From assembly GCA_002712135.1 (NCBI GenBank), contig PASO01000001.1, positions 4,019-9,793 of the forward strand: DNA of 5,775 bases, in the 5' to 3' direction. The translations under genes and the position numbers were made by a program. Source of the DNA: Gammaproteobacteria bacterium (lineage in GTDB: Bacteria > Pseudomonadota > Gammaproteobacteria > Pseudomonadales > Azotimanducaceae). A model generated the notes under the pieces. That model searched no databases. It was not told the origin of the DNA and was given only the letters and a program-made list of their open reading frames with translations. This document shows, one piece after another, positions 1-5,579 of this stretch; position 1 is the first letter of the stretch, and each line of letters starts with the position of its first letter.

Positions 1-17
1 AACCCGTCAGGATTTAG

Positions 18-48
18 CTGCTCCTAAAGCTAGGGGGGATAGGAGCAG
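18..48. repeat. 8-bp perfect inverted repeat, 15-nt loop
   Basis: CTGCTCCT at 18-25 is the exact reverse complement of AGGAGCAG at 41-48. The hairpin could be a terminator of an upstream gene or a protein-binding site. No T-run follows directly; TTTTT occurs only at 62-66, so a classical intrinsic terminator is doubtful. The repeat is seen directly; its function is unknown. Confidence 0.35.
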
Positions 49-83
49 GTACCACTGAAGATTTTTATCATGCAAATAATCAT

Positions 84-112
84 AAATCAACCGATTTAAC
101 CAAATGATTTAA
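84..112. promoter_or_regulatory. Candidate operator/promoter segment upstream of tetR
   Basis: AAATC (84-88) and GATTT (93-97) form a small inverted repeat, and GATTTAA occurs twice, at 93-99 and 106-112, 13 bases apart. TTAACCAAA (96-104) recurs exactly at 2908-2916 upstream of the GAPDH operon. CCAAATGATTTAA (100-112) recurs there on the minus strand (2950 to 2939) with one base missing. TetR-family repressors usually bind their own promoter and nearby targets, so a shared operator is a reasonable inference. The segment is AT-rich and chance similarity is possible. Confidence 0.3.
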
Positions 113-142
113 TTTTATCTGATAGACTGCTACAAATTACCT

Positions 143-160
143 GGAAGGGGCAGAAAAACG
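143..160 (+). promoter_or_regulatory. Strong Shine-Dalgarno followed by in-frame ACG
   Basis: GGAAGGGG at 143-150 is the best ribosome-binding site near the TetR gene. Seven bases later lies ACG (158-160), in frame with the regulator. Reading from this ACG adds 15 residues (TSTVVAQNEDTQHSI) in front of the first ATG and completes the first helix of the TetR DNA-binding domain. The first ATG, at 203, has no clear ribosome-binding site. Confidence 0.4.
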
Positions 161-202
161 AGTACAGTAGTCGCCCAAAACGAAGATACTCAGCACTCAA
201 TT

Positions 203-802
203 ATGATGACTGCTATGGCAATGTTTGCCAAAGAAGGTGTTGAAGCTGTCACGTTAAGGAGTATTAATACCGAAGCCGGCTCTAGTAACACCGGTGCTGT
301 CCATTATTACTTCCGCAACAAAGACGGCCTGGTCCAAGCGATCATTGATTTTCTCGATGAGACAGTGTGGAAACCTGCGGTTGAAGAATTGAAAGCTGAG
401 TTGGAAAACAATCCGGACCTTTGGCACCTGCTATATGCCGGACTATGGCCCAGAAAAAGAATTCTGTTCGATTACCCTTGGGGCGCTGATGCTCAAGCCT
501 TCAGTTTTGAATTGGTGACCGGCGCGAGCGAGGAGCATCGACAATCATTCCGCAAAGTGATCCAACCTCACAATGACCTGCTACGAACCTCATTAAGAAA
601 ATTACTCCCCGATCTACCCGAAGAGATTTTTATGCTTCGTTGGCGCTCTGTAGCCTTAGAGGCCACTGTTGGCGAGTGGGGCCGCACCAAAATGTTACGG
701 GTAATAGAGGAACCGAACTGGAGTCTGCCGTCAGAAAAGTTGTATATTGAGCGATATATCGACTACGTCTCCGGTGGATTATCTGCCCCGGCAAATCACT
801 GA
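203..802 (+). CDS. TetR/AcrR-family transcriptional regulator
   Basis: This is a predicted cytoplasmic DNA-binding repressor. From the ATG at 203 it has 199 residues. The N-terminal helix-turn-helix is recognisable at about residues 5-50: FAKEGVEAVTLRSI, then a recognition-helix region ending in GAVHYYFRNKDGL, the usual YxxF-x-KxxL signature of the family. The remaining roughly 150 residues form the variable ligand and dimer domain, and I cannot name the ligand. From the ATG at 203 the first helix is cut short. The frame is open back to 113, and an ACG at 158 with a good Shine-Dalgarno would give 214 residues with a normal N-terminus, so the start is uncertain. The gene converges on the GAPDH operon with about 50 bases between stops. 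It may regulate itself and that operon, which is inference from proximity and shared upstream sequence blocks. Confidence 0.85.
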   Translation: MMTAMAMFAKEGVEAVTLRSINTEAGSSNTGAVHYYFRNKDGLVQAIIDFLDETVWKPAVEELKAELENNPDLWHLLYAGLWPRKRILFDYPWGADAQAFSFELVTGASEEHRQSFRKVIQPHNDLLRTSLRKLLPDLPEEIFMLRWRSVALEATVGEWGRTKMLRVIEEPNWSLPSEKLYIERYIDYVSGGLSAPANH

Positions 803-853
803 ATTTATCCAGCCTGACACCTGCAACTGGAGATCAACCCTAGGCAAATGCGC

Positions 854-1852
854 TCAGGTAGATGCCATCATTCTCAGCACATCACAAACACGATTCGAGT
901 AGCCCCACTCGTTATCGTACCAGCTGAGCGCTTTTAGAAACCTACCCCCGGTAACCTGAGTGAACGACGCATCAAAGATCGATGAATGTGCATTGCCAAT
1001 AATATCCGAAGAAACAATCGGTTCTTCCGTATACTCCAGCACACCATTCATCCGCTCAGATTGTGCTGCACTCCGAATCGCAGCATGCACAGCATTAACA
1101 TCTACGTCATGCTCCAGTTCAACGAACAAATCGACCACAGATCCATCAGGCACTGGAACGCGGGAAGCAATTCCATCCAATTTTCCTTTTAACTCTGGCA
1201 ACACCTCTCCCACAGCCTTCGCCGCACCCGTTGACGTTGGAATAATATTTTCAGCGGCCGCTCGGCTCCGTCGCCAATCTGAATGAGGCACGTCCGCCAG
1301 ACTTTGATCATTGGTATAAGCGTGGACAGTATTGATTACCCCTTCTCGAATACCAAATGAATCGTTCAGCACTTTGGCTACCGGCGCGAGACAATTAGTG
1401 GTGCAGCTCGCGTTGGATATAATTCGGTGCTCGGCGCTTAATCCATCTTCATTCACGCCAAGTACCACGGTGTAATCAATGGCATCCTTGGCAGGCACGG
1501 TGAGCAGCACACGTTTGGAACCTGCATCCATATGCTTTCCTAGCTCATCGCGACTGCGGAATACGCCAGTAGATTCAACTACCGCGTCAACCCCGAGTTC
1601 ACTCCAGGGAAGATTTGCCGGGTCTCTTTCTTCAAACATACGAACACGTGACCGTGACGTGACCATTTCATCATTCTCAACAGAGACCTCACCATCGAAA
1701 CGCCCCATAACCGTGTCATACATCAACAAGTAGCGTAATGCTTCGTTGTCGAACAGGTCATTGACGGCAACAATTTCGATATCTTCCAGTCCCTCCGCAA
1801 TCCGGAATACGGCCCGACCAATACGTCCAAACCCGTTAATAGCTACCCGCAT
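854..1852 (-). CDS. gap: Glyceraldehyde-3-phosphate dehydrogenase, type I
   Basis: The enzyme oxidises and phosphorylates glyceraldehyde 3-phosphate to 1,3-bisphosphoglycerate with NAD in glycolysis, reversibly in gluconeogenesis; it is a cytoplasmic tetramer. Counting from the ATG at 1852 (332 residues, normal length), it has the Rossmann motif INGFGRIGR near the N-terminus and Asp32 in VNDL, which favours NAD over NADP. The catalytic Cys150 lies in SNASCTTNC and the base His177 in NTVHAYT. The S-loop, the phosphate-site STGAAKA, Arg231 in SRVPVPDGS and Asn314 in SWYDNEWGYSN are all present. All catalytic residues are intact. A GTG at 1855 could add one residue, but the ATG sits 7 bases from a strong AAAAGGAGG and is preferred. 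It overlaps the stop of the upstream paralogue (TGATG), implying translational coupling. The variant VPVPDGS, where many bacterial enzymes have VPTPNVS, is a mild oddity. Confidence 0.95.
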   Translation of the reverse strand: MRVAINGFGRIGRAVFRIAEGLEDIEIVAVNDLFDNEALRYLLMYDTVMGRFDGEVSVENDEMVTSRSRVRMFEERDPANLPWSELGVDAVVESTGVFRSRDELGKHMDAGSKRVLLTVPAKDAIDYTVVLGVNEDGLSAEHRIISNASCTTNCLAPVAKVLNDSFGIREGVINTVHAYTNDQSLADVPHSDWRRSRAAAENIIPTSTGAAKAVGEVLPELKGKLDGIASRVPVPDGSVVDLFVELEHDVDVNAVHAAIRSAAQSERMNGVLEYTEEPIVSSDIIGNAHSSIFDASFTQVTGGRFLKALSWYDNEWGYSNRVCDVLRMMAST

Positions 1853-2868
1853 CACGAAACCTCCTTTTGCGCATTGCCGTCAAAATCGGCATAAATTCCC
1901 GCCACATCCAGAATACGCTGTGAATGCCCCAATGTTTCATGCCACGCGATCAACTTCATCATGCGTTTTCCTGCCTTCATGGTGCCCTGAAGGTCAAACA
2001 ACAGCGACTGAGACCGTCCTTTGACATCTGACGAAACAATGGGGTCATCAGTCGTATCGATCAATAGTGGTTGTCTTGCGGCAGCTACAATAAACAGTTC
2101 GTTGATCATCTCGGCATCAATATCAGGTTCGGAGAAGGCGACCGTGAGATCAAGCATTGAGCCGACCTGCACGGGAACGTTAAGCGCATACGCGCTAAGT
2201 TTGCCGGCTACAGAAGGCAACACCTCCTGAACCCACTCAAGCGCGGGGGTCTGATTGGGAATAATATTCTCAGCACCAGAACGACTACGTCTATAGTCGG
2301 GTCCTGCGTAGTCCTGGAGACTCTGATCGCTCGTATATGCATGCACCGACGTCATGGTCGCTTGCTCAATCCTGTATTCATCAGCAATCGTTTTTAGCAA
2401 GAGCGCCGCAGCCGTGGTCGAAGCGGACCCTGCAGATACAATCCTATCGGTAGCTACAGCACTACTTTCGTTAACACCATATAACACAACACGATCTATT
2501 CGCTCCTCGGGCAGCGCGGACAAAATAACCCGCGGGGCTCCATTATCGAGATGTGGGGTAAGATCTGCCAAAGAACGAAAACGCCCTGTGGCTTCGATCA
2601 CAACATCCACATCGAAGACATCCCAGGGAGTTTCTGTTGGACGGTCAACCGACATCACACGGGTGCGCCCTCCTTCACTGACTAGGTATTTGTCCTCCAG
2701 TCGCACATCAAGGTCATGATCCGTTCTGGTCAGCAGATTATGTAGGATACCTGCATCACCGATATCGGAAACGGCTACAACATCGAATCGATCGTCCTGT
2801 AACGCCAATTGATAGAGCTGACGGCCTACCCGGCCAAAGCCCATTATTCCTACTCTAATTGGTTGCAT
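1852..2868 (-). CDS. GAPDH-like protein lacking the catalytic cysteine
   Basis: This is a 338-residue full-length homologue of type I GAPDH, collinear with its downstream neighbour. The Rossmann motif GIMGFGRVGR (7-16), Asp35, EATGRF (92-97), His176 in TSVHAYT and the S-loop SDQSLQDYAGPDYRRSR are kept. The active-site loop reads SAGSASTTAAA: the catalytic Cys becomes Ala149 and the second Cys becomes Ala153. The phosphate-binding Arg becomes Asn230, STGAAKA becomes QTPALEW, and the C-terminal YDNEWGYSN becomes HETLGHSQ with one residue lost. The protein contains no cysteine at all. Phosphorylating dehydrogenase activity is therefore very unlikely, while NAD binding and tetramer assembly remain plausible. 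The frame is intact over its full length, so it looks maintained rather than decayed. It is first in the operon, with AGGAG 6 bases before its ATG. It may be a regulatory or structural partner of the active GAPDH; an unrelated new activity is possible. Confidence 0.9.
   Translation of the reverse strand: MQPIRVGIMGFGRVGRQLYQLALQDDRFDVVAVSDIGDAGILHNLLTRTDHDLDVRLEDKYLVSEGGRTRVMSVDRPTETPWDVFDVDVVIEATGRFRSLADLTPHLDNGAPRVILSALPEERIDRVVLYGVNESSAVATDRIVSAGSASTTAAALLLKTIADEYRIEQATMTSVHAYTSDQSLQDYAGPDYRRSRSGAENIIPNQTPALEWVQEVLPSVAGKLSAYALNVPVQVGSMLDLTVAFSEPDIDAEMINELFIVAAARQPLLIDTTDDPIVSSDVKGRSQSLLFDLQGTMKAGKRMMKLIAWHETLGHSQRILDVAGIYADFDGNAQKEVS
1860..1868 (-). promoter_or_regulatory. Ribosome-binding site of gap inside the upstream gene
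   Basis: On the minus strand AAAAGGAGG lies within the last codons of the upstream GAPDH-like gene. It stands 7 bases before ATG (1852) and 4 before the alternative GTG (1855), which favours the ATG. Its strength suggests that the active enzyme is translated at least as well as the paralogue. Confidence 0.7.
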
Positions 2869-2872
2869 ATAT

Positions 2873-2938
2873 ATCTCCTAATCCCTAATAGTCCTACAGA
2901 ATTTGAGTTAACCAAAAGGGATCCATGTCAGGATTAGG
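2873..2938 (-). promoter_or_regulatory. Leader with inverted repeat overlapping the Shine-Dalgarno
   Basis: On the minus strand the start of the GAPDH-like gene is preceded by AGGAG (2879-2875). Three of these bases belong to GGATTAGG (2884-2877), which is exactly complementary to CCTAATCC (2938-2931) further upstream in the same strand. If transcription starts upstream of 2938, the 8-bp pairing with a 46-base loop could mask the ribosome-binding site. ATTAGG is also repeated in tandem (2890-2885 and 2882-2877), which offers a second register. The pairing is seen; a regulatory role is inferred. Confidence 0.3.
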
Positions 2939-2950
2939 TTAAATCATTGG
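2908..2950. promoter_or_regulatory. Repeats upstream of the GAPDH operon, shared with tetR
   Basis: TTAACC (2908-2913) and GGTTAA (2937-2942) form an inverted repeat about 40-75 bases upstream of the operon start codon. TTAACCAAA (2908-2916) matches 96-104 exactly. CCAATGATTTAA on the minus strand (2950-2939) matches 100-112 apart from one missing A. This is a candidate operator for the neighbouring TetR protein. I could not place convincing -35 and -10 boxes. Confidence 0.3.
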
Positions 2951-2974
2951 ATGCTAGAGGTGGCGGGCGACTAA

Positions 2975-3100
2975 ACGGGCCGCTTTCCGTTCAAATGCGT
3001 TGGCGAAATCACGATCATAGCAAGTATTGAAGACCCTGAGGTATCGAAAAGATATACTGCGGGCAAACCACAACTGTTCATCCAAAATCTTTCACATTAG
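2975..3100 (+). pseudogene. Remnant of an IS91-type transposase C-terminus
   Basis: The plus-strand frame from 2975 to the TAG at 3098-3100 has no start codon of its own family type and encodes about 41 residues. From 2996 to 3043 it reads CVGEITIIASIEDPEV. This closely resembles the zinc-finger end and following strand of IS91/ISCR-family (Y2-type) transposases, which typically read CxxCGG, then an I-I-A-x-IEDP-x-V segment near their C-terminus. The upstream catalytic part is absent, and the frame is closed by a stop at 2972-2974. The residues after EDPEV do not resemble the family. I read it as a scar of a lost mobile element lying between the GAPDH operon and the NTF2-like gene. The assignment rests on roughly 14 residues recalled as a family signature, so it is moderate at best. 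Confidence 0.45.
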
Positions 3101-3193
3101 CCCCTATGAAAAGAGACAATCTGAGGCGGTAGTCCTTTACAATAGCCAGCATGAAAGAACGGTAGACGAACGCAAGCTTATGAAGGAAAAATC

Positions 3194-3613
3194 ATGACGA
3201 ACCCCACCCCCGCGCGCAGACTTGTCGAAGCATTCGGCGACCTTAATACCCTGGCAAACATGTACACTGCCGATGTCACCTGGCGCCTCAACCACTCGCT
3301 CGCTCCGAATATTGCCGGACCCCATGTCGGTAAAGATGCAGTCTGCGCCTTCAATGAAGCGGTCTTTACAAAATTCTACGAGCCCGGATCGGTAACAGTC
3401 GAAATTCTCGACGAAATTGGTGACGAGTCATCTAGCGTGGTCCGCTTCGTGTTTCGCGCAATGAGTCGTCGTGGTAACCCCTACAACGTTGAATACGTGC
3501 TGTTTGCGAAGACGACGGACGGTCTCGTTCACGAGGTCGTCGAACTGCTCGATTCACTTGCGTCGAATGAGCAGCATCAGGGCAATGCCGTGGGCGTTCC
3601 ACCAGCGGTATGA
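3194..3613 (+). CDS. NTF2/SnoaL-like small protein
   Basis: This 139-residue protein has the pattern of the SnoaL/ketosteroid-isomerase group of the NTF2-like fold: an N-terminal helix (ARRLVEAFGDLNTLANMY), a strand with DVTWRLNHS, GPHVGKDAV before a helix, then three long strands (VTVEILDEIGD, SSVVRFVFRAM, YNVEYVLFAKTTDGLVHEVVELLDS). These cone-shaped proteins act as small isomerases, hydrolases or binding proteins; the substrate here cannot be named. There is no signal peptide, so it is probably cytoplasmic. The start is supported by AAGGA (3183-3187) six bases before the ATG. The GC content of the gene appears higher than that of its surroundings, which fits separate acquisition. It is read divergently from the GAPDH operon, and decayed sequence follows it. 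The family-level call is good; function is unknown. Confidence 0.8.
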   Translation: MTNPTPARRLVEAFGDLNTLANMYTADVTWRLNHSLAPNIAGPHVGKDAVCAFNEAVFTKFYEPGSVTVEILDEIGDESSSVVRFVFRAMSRRGNPYNVEYVLFAKTTDGLVHEVVELLDSLASNEQHQGNAVGVPPAV

Positions 3614-3777
3614 AGGTTACGTAGAGAACCTATACTCGTTCCATATTGATCATCACGCCGCCGTTCTGCCGGTGTTTTTAACACGTGAATTTCTGCCATG
3701 ATGAGAACGGGCTTTACTATAGAGTGCAGTCTCTTTTCTTGCATCCGGATGAACAGGGTGATGAAGCGAAGGAAGGC

Positions 3778-3891
3778 ATGAATAGTCTTGAACAATAAAA
3801 GGGTTCACGACATTACCGGAAGATTTACGAACAAATCGAAACTCTCGGACTCGTTGAACACATCAATCATCTGGATGAAAATGTAGCTTAA
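3778..3891 (+). pseudogene. Possible phytanoyl-CoA dioxygenase N-terminal remnant
   Basis: An ATG at 3778, preceded by AAGGA, starts a frame reading MNSLEQ, then an in-frame TAA (3796-3798), then KGSRHYRKIYEQIETLGL and VEHINHLDENVA before a second TAA (3889-3891). The block YEQIETLGLVEHINHLDEN resembles the opening of many PhyH-type Fe(II)/2-oxoglutarate oxygenases, which run L-G-L-x-x-x-I/V-x-x-L-D-x-x-G-Y. The rest of such a gene is missing, and the sulfatase gene end lies about 50 bases further on. The same frame is also open upstream (3682-3795), encoding an unrecognised stretch with HDENGLYYRVQSLFLHPDE. Together they account for most of the gap 3614-3937, where I see no intact gene. Moderate to low confidence, because the match rests on about 20 residues. 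Confidence 0.4.
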
Positions 3892-3937
3892 TCGTACTCT
3901 TCTCACCCTAACGGAAGGTTTAAAGAAAATAAAGAGT

Positions 3938-5344
3938 TCATGATGCGCTCCACTTTCCGTATCGCTCCTGATTAAACCAGCGCTGCCCGACGTCCAGAAA
4001 TCCCCTGGGGCCGCGTTTGCCATATTCAAATGGATCTTCCGTACTTTCCATCCAGCGATGCAGGCGTTCTTCCATTTCCTGTACTGCAGGCCTAGCTTCA
4101 TCTGAATAAGCGATGTTTCTGGTCTCCAATGGATCTTCTTGGCGATCAAATAACCAGGGATGACGCTCATTGTTATACCAGCGCGCATAGGTGTAACGTT
4201 CAGTTCGAACACCCCGCCAGCGGCCAACCCATTCTTCTCTATTAGGCCAGCCAGGACCCATATTCATGAGATAAACGGATTCGTTGGCACGAGGCGTATG
4301 TTCGGGTTCCACCGGAGATTCCTCGCCTTGCCATATCGGTGAGATGTCCCTGCCCTGAAAACCTTCCGGCGCTTCAACGCCACAAGCCCCAAGTAATCCG
4401 GGAACAATATCAATGGCCCCCATAAAAGTGCTTGTGCGGGTACCGGGCGTCGTTCCGCCTGGCCAGCGAATAATGAACGGAATATGGGCCGATTCATCGT
4501 AGGGTGTGGCTTTGGACGCTCTCATGTGTGGATGCAGCCACATGTCACCAGGCTTGCCATAGCCATGGCTCGATAAATGATCGCCATGGTCCGATGAATA
4601 ACAAACGATGGTATCGTCGGCCAGATCGAGGTCCTTGAGCGCACTCAGCAGCCTGCCCATCTCGGCATCCAGGCCGGTACAGCTGGCGTAGTAGTCCGTG
4701 AGTTCCTGACGAGCGAAGTCTGCCATCTGGGGTGGGACATTGCCTGGCAGATCCATGTTTGCCGGATCATATACCTCAAACTCCTTCGGATGTGCGGGAT
4801 AAGGCCAATGAGGAGGCCGCCAGGAAACAAACAGTGCAAAAGGATCATCTCCTCGCGTCTCCTTGTGGTCCTTCATGAAATCTATGGCGAAACTGGTCTC
4901 TGCAGTAGGAGACCATCCTTCGGTCTGAATTGGCGCCTTGTCATTCTCGTGATAGGACTGGTCATAATAGTTGCCACCGATCCCATGAACCGCCTTCAGC
5001 AGATCCAGACCATAACGGTTTTCTTCCGGATAGGGAGGCATTCCAAGATGCCAGACCCCGATATGACCTGTATGGTAGCCAGCGTCCCTGAGAACACTCG
5101 GTAATGTGGGAATATCCCGAAAGGGCTCCATTTCATTACAGATAACGCCATTTTTCCAGCCATAGCGACCGGTCAGGAGAATCCCGCGAAATGGTGTACA
5201 CAACGGATTGTTCGAAAACATGTTGTCGCACACCATACCCTCAGATGCCATCTGGTCCAGATTCGGTGTCTGTACCACCTTGTTACCATTGGCACCGAGC
5301 GCCGTATAGCGCTGCTGGTCTGAGAATACAAAAAGAATATTCAT
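3938..5344 (-). CDS. Sulfatase-superfamily hydrolase (formylglycine type)
   Basis: This 468-residue member of the alkaline phosphatase/sulfatase superfamily is predicted to cleave a sulfate (or phosphonate/phosphate) ester with a formylglycine made from Cys49. The motif is CTPFRGILLTGR (49-60), fitting C-x-P-x-R. Metal ligands are likely Asp9-Gln10 (FSDQQR) and Asp252-His253 (SSDHGD). Arg53, His99, His179 (RPPHWPY) and Lys278 (SKATPYDES) are present. The C-terminal sulfatase subdomain ends with DRQEDPLETRNIA. The usual GKWHLG reads GVWHLG, so Val97 replaces a conserved lysine. Asp-Gln/Asp-His ligands recall the phosphonate monoester hydrolase and choline-sulfatase side of the family. The protein begins directly with the first core strand (MNILFVFSDQ) and has no signal peptide, so it is probably cytoplasmic. 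No maturase gene is in the window. The ribosome-binding site is weak. The substrate cannot be named. Confidence 0.92.
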   Translation of the reverse strand: MNILFVFSDQQRYTALGANGNKVVQTPNLDQMASEGMVCDNMFSNNPLCTPFRGILLTGRYGWKNGVICNEMEPFRDIPTLPSVLRDAGYHTGHIGVWHLGMPPYPEENRYGLDLLKAVHGIGGNYYDQSYHENDKAPIQTEGWSPTAETSFAIDFMKDHKETRGDDPFALFVSWRPPHWPYPAHPKEFEVYDPANMDLPGNVPPQMADFARQELTDYYASCTGLDAEMGRLLSALKDLDLADDTIVCYSSDHGDHLSSHGYGKPGDMWLHPHMRASKATPYDESAHIPFIIRWPGGTTPGTRTSTFMGAIDIVPGLLGACGVEAPEGFQGRDISPIWQGEESPVEPEHTPRANESVYLMNMGPGWPNREEWVGRWRGVRTERYTYARWYNNERHPWLFDRQEDPLETRNIAYSDEARPAVQEMEERLHRWMESTEDPFEYGKRGPRGFLDVGQRWFNQERYGKWSAS

Positions 5345-5370
5345 TTACAATCTCTGGCAACTAAAAAATA

Positions 5371-5399
5371 ACCATATATAAGTCGTCAGCCCATAGCAA
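5371..5399 (-). promoter_or_regulatory. Candidate promoter of the sulfatase gene
   Basis: On the minus strand TTGCTA (5399-5394) and TATGGT (5376-5371) are 17 bases apart. Each matches the sigma-70 consensus at four of six positions, and they lie about 30-55 bases before the start codon. The surroundings are AT-rich. Alternative -10 registers exist in the same TATATA stretch, so this is only a candidate. Confidence 0.25.
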
Positions 5400-5411
5400 T
5401 TCTACCCAGCC

Positions 5412-5579
5412 GTGCGCGGGCATGGTTGCACTCGGTACTCAAGACGTACCGAATTCTGTACCAGGGGTATCACGCCCTTTGTCGTGCCCAAAACTGGCTT
5501 CCCAGTCGTTTTTCGAGATAGTCTGCACAAGGCTCAAGCAGGCGAGCCAGAATTTAAAATGAACTTGGATGCTATCTAA
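5412..5579 (+). CDS. DUF4224-like small protein ahead of the integrase
   Basis: A plus-strand frame is open from 5397 to the TAA at 5577-5579; the first usable start is GTG 5412, giving 55 residues. The core RGITPFVVPKTGFPVVFRDS followed by a tail with EPEF and LDAI resembles DUF4224 proteins, small phage or island proteins commonly encoded just before tyrosine integrases and often suspected of excisionase-like or DNA-binding roles. Its stop overlaps the integrase start (TAATG), supporting coupled translation. The N-terminal half of the domain (normally with an ELTG-type motif) is not seen, and no clear ribosome-binding site precedes the GTG, so it may be truncated or frameshifted. The family call is from memory of the pattern and is tentative. 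Confidence 0.45.
   Translation: MRGHGCTRYSRRTEFCTRGITPFVVPKTGFPVVFRDSLHKAQAGEPEFKMNLDAI

Larger units (their letters stand above)
1..202. other. AT-rich leader region upstream of the TetR gene
   Basis: No convincing gene is visible here. The first 27 bases can be read as eight codons followed by TAA (25-27), which could be the tail of a gene entering from the left, but this is too short to judge. The rest is AT-rich, especially 60-140, and carries an inverted repeat (18-48), a repeated TTAACC/GATTTAA-type segment (84-112) and a strong Shine-Dalgarno-like block (143-150). An in-frame stop at 110-112 limits how far upstream the TetR reading frame can begin. Confidence 0.5.

Noticed and set aside
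1..27. Possible tail of a gene entering from the left (8 codons and TAA)
   Set aside because: Too short to distinguish from chance.
960..1733. Plus-strand open frames across the gap gene
   Set aside because: They lie antisense to a clearly coding GAPDH gene, have low-complexity Ser/Thr-rich translations and resemble no family.
2021..2719. Plus-strand open frames across the GAPDH-like gene
   Set aside because: They are antisense shadows of a full-length homologous frame.
2974..2991. AACGG/CCGTT inverted repeat
   Set aside because: It is short and lies within the transposase-like remnant; chance is likely.
3614..3631. AGGTT/AACCT hairpin after the NTF2-like stop
   Set aside because: The stem is only 5 bp, not GC-rich, and has no T-run, so it does not support a terminator.
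3896..3937. ACTCTT/AAGAGT inverted repeat after the sulfatase stop
   Set aside because: Six base pairs with a 30-base loop and no T-run is weak for a terminator.
3805..4227. 140-residue minus-strand frame overlapping the sulfatase C-terminus
   Set aside because: It overlaps the conserved sulfatase frame in another register and has no family features.
5422..5562. Plus-strand frame from ATG 5422 (about 46 residues)
   Set aside because: It overlaps the DUF4224-like frame in another register and resembles no family; the frame that meets the integrase start is more convincing.
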